From Gerris lacustris (taxonomy: Eukaryota; Arthropoda; Insecta; Hemiptera; Gerridae), in contig OX578281.1 in assembly GCA_951217055.1 (NCBI GenBank), positions 29,575,101 to 29,639,100 on the forward strand: a DNA stretch of 64,000 nucleotides. The letters are read 5' to 3'. The notes below the pieces were generated by a model. The model had not been told where the DNA came from, did no database searches, and saw nothing but the letters and a program-made list of their open reading frames with translations. This document shows positions 1 through 11,300 of the stretch, piece after piece. Every line of letters starts with the position of its first letter. Position 1 is the stretch's first letter. A program made the position numbers and the translations under genes.

Positions 1-108
1 GAACATGTCTACCAAATTTCATCAAAATCGGTCGACATTTACTCAAGTTATCGTCGCACGTTTCATAATTCGCGGACACACAGACCGACAGACAGACAGA
101 CAGACAGC

Positions 109-153
<45 letters not shown>

Positions 154-288
154 CGAGACCAAAAATGTTCCCTGATGTCTGAAACGGATTTCTGTCTTGG
201 AATTTTTGAAATAGGAGGCAAAAAAGTTTTTCGTTCTCAAAAGTGAACACAATGCTTCCGTTACCTTCGGTAAGCTCGGAAGCAATAT
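1..288 (+). repeat. Terminal-hairpin repeat family, copy truncated by window edge
   Basis: This is the right part of the ~600-bp family described at 47829. It shows the CAGACAGA-rich stretch (expanded here to a GACA microsatellite at about 80-152), then 'atgttccctgatgtctgaaa', and ends in the hairpin GCTTCCG ... CGGAAGC at about 254-285. Confidence 0.7.
80..152. repeat. (GACA)n microsatellite
   Basis: Nearly pure CAGA/GACA tetranucleotide repeat with one interruption. It is an expansion of the short GACAGACA stretch found at the same place in other copies of this repeat family. Confidence 0.9.
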
Positions 289-429
289 AGATATTGAGAA
301 ATAAAAGCAATAAAAATATCACGTAATTCATGAAAAACATAGGTATATAATACTATATCTTTTTTTTTTTAAAAAAAAATATTTCATTTAATAAAAATTA
401 CTAATATATAGCCACAAACTATATTCAGA

Positions 430-660
430 ACTATATTCCTCTTATTTTAGGTTTTTAGGCCGCTTACAGACCTCAAAGGGGTACTTCAAAGGAATGACAA
501 GAGGATGTGGTTGACCAAGAACTAGATAGTCAGATGGAATTGAATAGGATACAGAAAATGGAAAATATTAACGGAGGATCGGAATATCTGGCAGGAAATA
601 ATGGAAAGAGGCAAGGTTTTCAATAGACTTTATATCAGCCCCAGAAGAACATGTGCATCT
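430..660 (+). repeat. Possible LINE relic
   Basis: Broken frames read like the far C-terminus of a non-LTR reverse transcriptase, for example a stretch resembling DRNIWQEIMERGK, with stops between. This is a weak call made by pattern recognition only. The rest of 290-2220 is AT-rich sequence in which I see no gene. Confidence 0.3.
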
Positions 661-2224
661 AAGTTATGGACCAAAACACATACAACTTACAGTGGGAATA
701 GAACTCTATCATTAAACGATAACTGCCTGCATTACAAAAAACTTTTTTTTAATGAAATTAAAAAAGATAATTAATGACATATTTATTTCATAATTAAATT
801 TTTCATTAAATACATATTTAAAAAAATAAAAATAAAAAATAAGAAGAAGAATATGTAATAGATTAACTTGAATAATAAAAAAAATCATAAATAAGAGAAT
901 AATAATAATCACAAGAGTAATAAAATTCATCATTAACATTACTTCCTCTACATTTGTAGTACATTATAAAGAGAAATTTTTTAATAAGTCTTATTAAAAA
1001 AAAAACATTAAGATATTATTATAACATTCAGAATAAATTTCAAGCAACAAAAATATAAGAATGTAGTGCAAATAATTCTCATTTTAATCAAAAGTGAATT
1101 TACAACTAATATTAAATTTTAAATTAACACACCATATAAGATCAAGTTGCATGTATGAAATCACTTTTTCTTAATTTATTAATTTAATTTAAAAAAAAAA
1201 ATCATTTAAGGAATTAAGGCTAAAACATACAATTATTTAAGAGCAAATAGATAGATAAGTTGGTGAAAAAAAAAAATTGCTGCGTTTACTATTTGTACTT
1301 TTTAGTTTTAATAATCATAATAACTTTGATACTTAATTAATAATAAACTCTTTTTCTTAAATTAGTTGTTTTAGTTGAGATTTTAAAAGTGATGGACTTA
1401 TTGCCAAAAATTGCATTTTTCATTTTTTTTCCTCTTATACAATAAACTGGTAATTTTAGATCAATTTTGATTGGTTGTATTTTAAATGCTTGCAACCATT
1501 ATGCAGTAGGCAAACACAAAAGTGTCATACATTATTTGGCCAGAGAGAGGACTGAGTCTACAACAACTGTACACAGGGAGAGCTAAAATTGATGGCTAAG
1601 GTGAAGTAGCTATAAAAGAGGCATTTGAGATGGTTGAGGAATCAAAATTCACAATAAATAAAAATATATCATAGGGTAAAAAGGGTATCATGAAAATGGA
1701 AAAATCATGTGTAGGCTCAAGTGCCAAGATCAAGGAATACCAAAATCAGGATTTGGTTGGCTCCATTTTTACATTGAAGAATGTTTGATAAAGGATGTAG
1801 TGATCACCACATTTAGGATTTGCCACAGGTGTTTTTTCTCCACAAAGCTCTTCTTTTAATTTGCTTCAACAGTTATTATAACTTTAAAAAAAACTCATAC
1901 AAAGGAAAATAAATAGACTAATATTCACACTTTAAAAGGAGGTGTTATGAAAACTTAGAAATAAAGAAATATTTAGAAACTCAATTATTTTTGAACCAAC
2001 ATAATGTTCAATGTTTAATCACCATCCTCTAATTATTCACAAAATAATTCAATTAAAAAATTAAATTCATTTGAATAATTTTTATCTTAAAAATTACAAA
2101 TATCTTAAGTGCTTCATTCTCTTTTAATAATTTTTTTCAAAAGAATATATCAAAGATGCATCGTGAAATGCAAGCGCACAAAAATTAAGTCTTTTGGCAT
2201 TTTGGTTTTGTTTTCCTTTTCTTT

Positions 2225-2230
2225 TTTATT
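2225..2230 (-). terminator. Poly(A) signal of TXNDC15
   Basis: AATAAA on the minus strand, 17 nt past the TXNDC15 stop codon, followed by A-rich sequence. It implies a very short 3' UTR. Confidence 0.55.
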
Positions 2231-2246
2231 GATATAGTAAACATTT

Positions 2247-5200
2247 TCATTCAGTATGATCATGTTGGGCTTGAGCTTCCGTCCATGCACTTTGTACCAT
2301 TTCTACGAGGGACTTCCATCCTGTCGATTTTGTTACTAGTAATGCAACTGCACCCATTACAACAATCCATGCGACGGCCAGCCAATAATCTGGTTCTTTT
2401 GTAAGTACTGAAGGAACTGGTCCACCAAAATCACTTGAAGATACAAACATTTTCTCAACAGGAGCCATACCTGTAAAGGGGGAAAACAGAATAATTAATA
2501 TAATACATAAAAAAGTTAGTCTTGGTATTATCAGTCTCAAATTAACAATTAAATTTTAGGATAGTGAGGGTCAGTCAAAAGTCAAACGAGTGAATTTACT
2601 GACATTTGGGAAACATTTATTACTTCTTCAAGTCTTCAAGATATAAACAGGAATGCAGTACAGTAATCCCTTAATATCCTTAGGAGTTATATTCCACAGT
2701 GTTACATGGATAACTGATGATCTAGTGGGTTTGCTTTTTCTCAAATGATTTGCGAGCACAAAAAAAACATGTACAAGGCTTTTTACATTTCCTTCTATCA
2801 AACATCTTTGGTTTTCGAACACCTTATAGAAACGATAGATGCACTTTCAATGGCTCTTTTTCGTATATTTTTACCATGGATAATCAAAACAGCAGATAAT
2901 AAAGCCATAGATATCGAGGGACAACCGTATTATGAAAATTAAATTTAAATTTATAAACTAAATTTAACCTAAATTTATTTTTATTAAACTAAATTTATAT
3001 TTAGTATATTTACAACTATATGTGATTTAGTATATTTACTACAATCAGCGATATAGCATGGGATCCTTGAATGGGACGGAGTTAACCTGACCACAGGGAT
3101 TGTCTTAAAATTATTCAATAAAATTTGTTTGAGATATTCAACATTAAATGCAAGTTAATATAAACCCACCCCATTGTAAAATGTTAAACAGGTAATGTTG
3201 ATAAAGAAGAATTTACCCAGCTACAGCTATGTTTAACATACTTACCCAACCCAAAGACAGAAAGCAAATAAACTTACATCATCTATATTCATGACGCACA
3301 GTAACTGCTACAGAACATGAATATTTTACAGCCCCTAGACTCTACAATTTACTTCCTCAAAAATTTTCCCAAAAGACATCTTCCAACCCTTTCAAAGCCA
3401 ATATTTAACCAAATAAAATAGATCCATGACATTTGTGAAACAATCTCTGATGCAGGCCATGCCCAAGGTCTCAAGACAGGGACTTGACAAAAGTAGAAGG
3501 AAGGAGGCCACGAGGAAGTAACAGGACCACTTGGACGGGCAACATCAAGTCTACCCTGACAGAGAAAGATAGCACTTGTAGGAGAGCTAGCCAGATGGCT
3601 CATGAACAGGCAGCCTGGCGATCCTTTTGTCAATCCTATCTGGTAGAAGAGGCCAGGATTAAGAAGAGGATAATTGTTACCTTTTACAATTCAATTTTTG
3701 TATTCTTAATCTCTCATCTGGTTAGTAACTTATTTTATTTATATATTTATTCATATTATAAAATATAGATCCCTTTATCACTATAAAGTTACAATAACTT
3801 AATGTTGCAGTAAATATTATAAATATAAATTAATTAATATTACTATAAGTGGTGATGATGAATTTAAAATAATATACAAAAAGACCACTGAAGGCCACAC
3901 TCAAGCAAATATAAATTATGTATACTAAATACTACCAAATAAATCAATAAAATTCATTTGTGATTTGTAACTTCTTTAATTAAAGAATTATTTTAAATAA
4001 TTAGCAACAATGAACTAGAATTTTGTACAACTTCAGTATTCTTTCAAAGATTCCATAAATTTCAACAATATAATTAAATGGTGTAAATGTTTACCAGTGA
4101 ACTGAGTTATAAAAAGAGAGAACATTTCCAGAGTGTATTCAGATCCGTTGAATTTAACAGCAGGGCGACCATTGTGGAACAGCATAACTGTCGGTACTCC
4201 ACCAATACCAAATTGAGTGTTGAAACTAAGAACAAAACAATACATCAATAATAATTTAAAAGATTGTATAGCTTGTAAAAATGAAAAGTTTAATAAATAG
4301 TCTGCCAATATTGGACAAATGGTCACACGAGATTTGGATCTATTTCAATTACAAGTGAGGTCACACTTATTTTTATTCGATATTAAATGTGCACAGACAG
4401 TTTAAATTTATTTGGGACCATCTTCAAAATCGAATGCGCATTTTAAGATATAGGTGTTAATAAAATCAAGTTTATTTACTCGTAGAAGGAAGAAATGGGC
4501 ACATAGGGTTAAAATTATTCAAGGACCAACTAATGGGCTAACTATGACATTTTGACATAATGTAATTAACGTTTGGTGTTCTTTTTAGAATTATATCAAA
4601 CTAAAATAGGTCATAGCTAGCCCCCTTTAAATTAATGGCCAAAAATATAACAAAAGGTTACATAAAGTTGATACATAAGGAGATCATAAAAAAAGTGTTG
4701 TCAAACTGTCAACATTTGTAAAAATATTACATGTTGTTTACCTTCGAGGAACTGAATTATACCCTAAAATGTTTATACCAAATTCATTGATATCAGTTCA
4801 GTCTGCACCATGGAGAGACCACTATTGTACCATTAGAAAACTTTCTCTCTTTATGCATACAATCAATCAATCTTAACTTTCACCCCTTCATCTATTTGTG
4901 ATCATTTATTTGAGACTTAATTTTAAGTCGTATTCTTACCCTGCTTATTTGCAGATAGCTAGATTAAAATAGAATTGTCACTTTTAGGTCTAACAAGATG
5001 TATTCAGAGGATTAGAATGGTAAACATGAATTCGGGGTATATTTGATAAAAACGAAGAAGCTTTTTTCATGAGAATTGTGAGTAATCAACCATCCTCACA
5101 TTCTTTGTAGGAAGAAAGGAAATACTATTTCTTTATAAAAACTTTTTTTTTTGTACATCTATTCAGTTAACTTTTAATATTTTTGTTGTGATGTGTCAGT

Positions 5201-8027
5201 TTAAGTTCCTTTCTGTGAATCAACCATGCCACCCAAGCTTATTAAAAAAGAATCAGACATGAAGTCTTATCATTCAAAGAAAGTTATGATATTAAGCAAG
5301 AAAATAAAGATCATAAATATATAACGCATTTTTACTTTTATTTGTTTTATTTAGTATTATTCATTTAAAAAATATATATTTTTTTAAAGGTGTTATTGCA
5401 TGTAGTTACATTACCTCATAAACATAACCCCCTTTTCCTATACATTTAATAACAACATTCTCTGTGTTTTTTGGGATCATGGAAGTTTAGGATTGAGTGT
5501 ACGTGATGAAAATAAATTTATAAAATTTATCAGAAAAGATGTCTTACTTTTTATTAAACGTTTAAATGGTCATAATACAATTGTGATTTACAAACCAGTT
5601 CTTACCTTTGGTGTGTGATGGCATTAATAGCAACCACTTTAATGCTTGGGAAAGCTCTTGCTAAAGCATTGTAATGAGGTGCAGCAAGACAACTAAATGG
5701 ACAAGTCCTCGAGTAAAACATAAGGATAAGACATTTAGCCGGAGTAGAACGTGAAGTCACATTAGGATCTCCCACTAACAGATTAACCAGTCTGGTCGAA
5801 TTCACCAACTGAAATGAAATCAAATAGAGAATTATTTAAATTGAACAGTGAAAAATAACAATATCTAGATTCTAGATCAAGTATAAAGATTTCTTAAAAT
5901 ATTTATTACGTTGTAGAATGATATCAACTAACTAAAAAAAAAAAAAGGGCCCCATTTTGAGGTATATTTCACCTTTTTCTTTGGTCAATCTCAAATTGAA
6001 AAGAAGTTTATAAATTTTAAATATTTTGTTTTATCTAAGTTGATTTCTCATTACTAAATATACCTCTGTTAATTAAAAACATTCAAGAAAATAACTACAG
6101 TAGGTAACCTATACATTATAACCCACCCTACTATAACGGACTTTGCATATAACTGACGTGTAAAAAATTTATAATTATAATTCCAATTATTCCAATAAAA
6201 AAACTGTTTGTTTTGATTCTTTGGTCTTCAAATAGATATAATAACTTATCTAAAATAATTTACTTAATTTTACTTTCTTTTCTAAATATAAAAAGCCAAG
6301 GGCTTAATAACTCGTTTGTCTTAAAGCAGACAACCTTTAATCCCTAATAGTCCGTTATAATGAGGTTCAGAACAACTTTATTTTAGCTGGTTCTATATCC
6401 TGGGTGGGCCCTGCATGACAGCTGACTCTAGGCTAGAATATATTCCTCTAGTTCCTGACACCAGTTATTATATCTCTCACAGCTTTATTGTATCACATGC
6501 TGAAGAAGAGGAATATTTTTTAGGTACCAGAAATATTATAGTAAAGAACACTCCATGATCTTATACCTCCTAGAAAGGTTTTCCTTCCTCCACCTATGGT
6601 CTGTTTTTGGATATAAATGTAGTTTTGTTTTTGTTTTATTACTAAGCCTAGCTTCTTGAAAAAGTGGCCCTTATTTCAAGGGAATAAGGCAGAATACAAA
6701 GCTGTCTAGAAGAAACAGAATATTACAAGACATTTACTGAATTATACTGGAGAGGGGCTAGCAATTTTTAAATTAAGCACTATGTGCACTGAGGAGACAG
6801 TATCTCAAGTAAACACAGTTAACCTATCTTTCCTTTACCCATGATATTCATTAGTAATGGAATTACATTCACCCAAAAATACACACAACAAAATTAAAAA
6901 CGAACATTTACCTCAACTGAGAGAGTAGCTAGAGAATTATCATTTAAACATTTGATGAGCGTAGAAACATTTTTTCCATCAGAGCCACCAGTGGAATTAA
7001 TGACAGATGTATCATTTTCAACAGGTTTGCCTGTCTGGATACCTTGATTGACGACGTCTGTCGAGCTTAAATCCTTTAAGATATTCAAGTCTGATTTTCC
7101 GGCAGCCAAACCATTGTGATCGAGCTGCCTCTGAAATTTAACAGTAATATAATATTTATTTAATATAAAAAGAAAAAAAAATCAAGTGAAGTGTTTGCAT
7201 GATAAATAGAAATTTAACACATACCTTGCGTTCTCACTCTGCCTTTTTTAAAATGGGCACCCAAACAGTTCCAAAATAAAATGTGAGTTTACTAACGACT
7301 GGCTTGCAGCTTATGGTAAAACAAGCCTTTACCGCCTTAAACTTATATTATAACCTACCTTAATGTGTTTCTATATTCTAGTGCTTGTAGAATGGCTAAG
7401 CTTTTCTAATCTATACATACTATAAACTAGCTGGTTGTGAGCATGAGTAGCCAATCCATAATTTTAAATATGGTAAATTTTATCAACTTATTCTTAAATT
7501 CTTCATGTTAGTCACTGATAACGATAACAAAGACCTTTATACAGCCTTTTTTATTTCATGCCATTGATAGTTAAACAGGTTTATATTTACCAATTAGACA
7601 GCTGTTAGAAAGTGTCTAAACATAAGAGGGTAACTTAAATTTTAAGATAAATGTATGACTCAGTTTTTTCATCTGTAATTTTATTAGGGAAAAGTAAATA
7701 CCTGAAAACTTTTGATAAACCTGCTGACAGAAGGCACATCAGACGGGAATATGGTACCCTCTGGTTTCTTTGTTCCACTATTTTCACGCAAAGGGCCGAA
7801 TTCATTTGATGAATGTATACATTTGAAAATAGTACCTGAAACAGTTAAAAAAAATCATATTGTTTTAATATTGAAAATGTATACTAATCTATTAAAGTTA
7901 ATAATAATATTAATAGTCAAAAGGAAATATATAATAGAAAAATAATCAATTTCACAGACAGACGCAATAGTAAATAATTATACTTACATAAAATGAAAAT
8001 ATTTAAAGTTTTTAAACAAATAAGCAT
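2247..8027 (-). CDS. TXNDC15: Thioredoxin domain-containing protein 15 (six coding exons)
   Basis: Membrane-anchored thioredoxin-like protein of the secretory pathway; in vertebrates TXNDC15 is needed for ciliogenesis. Coding exons on the minus strand, in order: 8027-7988, 7835-7702, 7130-6912, 5808-5606, 4225-4095, 2470-2247. All introns are GT-AG and the joined length is 951 nt (316 aa plus stop), against about 360 aa in human. The start gives a signal peptide (MLICLKTLNIFILC...) split by intron 1. Residues about 59-131 are a weakly conserved linker. The thioredoxin-like fold covers about 132-243, with CPFS-C at 167-171 in the active-site position (not a canonical CxxC; as I recall the vertebrate protein also has Ser there) and a cis-Pro motif GGVPT at 207-211. 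One transmembrane segment lies at about 272-289, followed by a short acidic tail. It is divergent from MLH1. The first exon is inferred from phase and signal-peptide character and is the least certain part. Confidence 0.9.
3480..3668 (+). repeat. LINE reverse-transcriptase C-terminal relic
   Basis: An open stretch reads TKVEGRRPRGSNRTTW, then after a gap MAHEQAAWRSFCQSYL. This matches the familiar end of non-LTR retrotransposon ORF2 (GRRPRGRPRxxW ... DRxxWRxF). Upstream sequence back to about 3340 may belong to it but carries stops. It sits in TXNDC15 intron 5, antisense to the gene. It is a fragment and not functional. Confidence 0.6.
6113..6372. repeat. Small TIR element (Tc1/mariner-like), TXNDC15 intron
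   Basis: The ends are inverted around ACTATAACGGACT on the left and AGTCCGTTATAATGAGG on the right. The interior, from about 6200 to 6310 (TTGGTCTTCAAATAGATATA...), recurs at about 45915-46025, so it is a dispersed repeat. Class is inferred from the TIR style only. Confidence 0.45.
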
Positions 8028-8379
8028 GTTCAGCTGACGAAATACACAACATGGACTTAAATACAAATCATTTAGATAAGAGAAAATGAATTAAACTTTA
8101 TGATTTCACCTAAATTAATTTTAAACAAAATTACCATTCGTAAATACGTAAACTACGATTTTTTATTTAGGACTATTTTATATCCTATCAATCTGTAAAA
8201 TAACCTTCGTCCGTAACCTACAAACGGTTGGAAACCTTCCTTTAGTCATTTGACAGAAATAAGCGGGATTTTGAATATCTTTATGATTTTACAATACTCG
8301 TGCCGTTGAGTTGTTTATTGTTTATCAACTTTCTAGTTTTATATTTTAAAAAAAATAAATTTAGCTTGAAACAAGACAG
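8028..8379. promoter_or_regulatory. Shared bidirectional promoter, TXNDC15 / MLH1
   Basis: The two start codons are 352 bp apart in divergent orientation, and nothing else codes between them. Both 5' UTRs and core promoters must lie here unless a UTR intron extends further. I see no clear TATA box at a fixed distance from either start. The promoter role is inferred from arrangement only. Confidence 0.55.
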
Positions 8380-11300
8380 ATGTGTGCATTACCAGCTCCG
8401 ATTAAAAAATTAGACGAGAATGTTGTGAATAGAATTGCTGCGGGTGAAGTTATTCAAAGACCGGCTAATGCTTTAAAAGAGCTGTTAGAAAATAGGTAAC
8501 TTTAATTGTCAACAAAAATAATGTTTAAAAGTTTGGTTTTTATTATTACTAATATTTATGAGTTTTAATCGATTTGCTTTTATCTGTTTGCAGTTTAGAT
8601 GCCAAATCAACTAATATCAGCGTCATTTTAAAGTCTGGCGGACTCAAGTTGCTACAGGTAAATTTTTTACGATTTCTCTAGTCTTTCCATCCTATTTTTA
8701 TTTTCTGCATACTGTTTTAATTCTTCGTTATTCTATTTTTAGTCCCAATTCTTTTTGTTCTTCAGTTTTAACTGTTAAATTCAGTTCTCTTCAAAATTCT
8801 TCATTCTATTATTTACATTATGACCAACGTTCTCTAATCTTATATTGGTATGCATATTCTGCCTAAAATCGAATAATACTTTCTACTGTTTATCTCATTC
8901 TGTCCAAAATCTTCTATCCTAGATACTGTTACTCTTTCATACTTTATTTAATTTAATAATCTTTCTTTATAGTCAGCAGTTGTTTTTATATTACAATGAC
9001 CTCTCACAAACCTTTAGCTTTAGTTTGAAATTGATACTACTACTTATGTCTTCGATACAACTTATGTCTTCGAAATCAAGATTTTATTTGGTGGCTCCAG
9101 CTTGCTCAGATTTGTTGATTCCCCTGTTTTTGACTGCTCATCATTCTACCAGTTTGTTTGATATAGGTCAATCCAGATATCTATTACTGGTCTTGAGAAA
9201 AGCAGTTAACTTTTTGTCAACTACGAATATGGTTTTGATTTGATGTTTTTTTAGGACACCTGATTTTATCGGTTGTTCTATGTTCCATGAGCATATGGTT
9301 GCCTTTGGTGTTCATAGCCTGGGTTGGTCTCTTGTTTATCTATAGCTTTGATAACCTGGTTACCATTTAAAACCATTTTTTGTAAGGCTGTTTATAATGT
9401 GGCCTTTTTCTCTTCCATGTCTGAAATGTGGAACCCTCGAGTGATTAAGGTGTTTATGACTCCGTTCTTTTGAGCTAGATAGTGATAAAAGTTTGCCTGA
9501 AGGTAAATAGTGTGGGTCTACCTATCTGTTTAAATGGGTGGGTTGTCAATAGACTTTATGACACATAGTACCATCAGGTTCCTTGTTACCAACACATCCA
9601 AGAAGGGTGAACTTTTATCTTATTCCATTTCTATAGGGATTTGATGCTCTCATGGAATGAATTCATATGAAGAATGAAGGGGGGGGGGAAGCTTCCTTTC
9701 TGTGGCTCCAAATGAGAAACACATATTCTAATTATATTGAAATTCTTCTAACCTTTTTACTATTACTCTTTTTCTGTCCAAAATCTTCTATCGTATGATT
9801 TGTAACTCTAATTCAATTCTGGTTAAATTCTTCAAACCTTTGAACTTTTAATTTCATCCTACCCTAATTCTAATATAATTCAAACTGTTATTATGGTTCC
9901 TAATTCTTCTATTCTTTGTACTGGACTATCATTATGTCCAAACTTATCTATGCCAGGGTTGTGTTCCCCCTCCTTATATTCACATCAGCTTTATGTGCAT
10001 TTTTCTTTTCTTTTAGTGTTGACTGTCAATTTGAACTGTTCTAACTATCATTACATTTTGTATATTAAAATGTAAAATGAGTATAGAAGATGTTAAAAAG
10101 TTATTTAGAAAAGTAATAAAATTATATTTGTATAATTTAATAAATATTTTCTATGGTGGATGCAATAACCTCTGTCTATTATTCTGTGGCTGTTTTTAGA
10201 TTCAAGACAATGGAACAGGAATTAGGAAAGATGATTTGGAGATAGTGTGTAGAAGATTTACCACTAGTAAACTATGTCAATTTGAAGATCTTTCATCAAT
10301 TGCTACATTTGGATTCCGAGGAGAGGCTTTAGCTAGTATTAGTCATGTAGCTCATTTAACAATAACTACAAAAACATCAGATTCACCATGTGCTTATAAG
10401 TAATGAATTCTACCTTACCCTTAATTAAAGACCGTCCTGGCCCTACTGTTTGGAATCAATCTTATTTTTTCCCCTCATTTAATTTTTTTATTTATGAATT
10501 ATTTCTTATTATCAGGGCAACATACAAAGATGAAGATTTAAAAGGAACACCTAAACCCTGTGCTGGGAATCAAGGAACTATAATCACTGTAGAGGATCTT
10601 TTCTATAATGTTCCAACTCGCAAAAAAGCGTTTAAAAGTCCATCCGAAGAACACTCCAGGGTGGCTGATGTTGTGAGTATTTATTATTATTATTGATACA
10701 TTTAAGGTTATATAATTTCATTTTTTAAGATTTTGGTAGTTTTCATACTACGGAAAGTTTAAATTTTAATTTAAATCAAATTATAATTATTATTTACTAC
10801 GGGAAACAGACAGTGAAAAATACACTCCAGCCCCGGGATTTGAACCACAGGTCTCCTGTATTTCCAGTACAGATGCTCTTGCCATCTAAGCTACGCAGGA
10901 GAATGATTTTTCACTCGATCGACTTGGAATCGATAACTAGTCCCGAATCCAAGCTTTCAATATTCATATACATTTAAACTTTCCATAGTATGAAAACTAC
11001 CAAAAACTTAAAAATTGAATTTCGAATTGATTGTACAAGGTACAGGTACTAATTGAGTACTTTATAATTATAAGCGTTGATTCTCGGTTTAGTTCTAATG
11101 TCATAAATATTGACTGTCTAAATGTATATAATTTTTAAAAGAAATTCTGTCCTCTATTATTTACTAAAAGCTTAAATATTTTAATATAGGTAAATCAAAA
11201 TACCACAGACTGACTGACTAAATCTTTGTGGTTTCTCAGGAACCAATTAAGGTTCAATTTTGAAATTTGCAGAAAGTTTACCTTTATAATGTAAGGTAAA

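Noticed and set aside
712..939. Hydrophobic 75-aa open frame
   Set aside because: Product of AT-rich sequence (runs of I, F, L, K, N); no homology or splice context.
10826..10900. Functional tRNA gene with anticodon GGA
   Set aside because: Stem mismatches, no long variable arm for serine, and location inside a repeat with degraded relatives.
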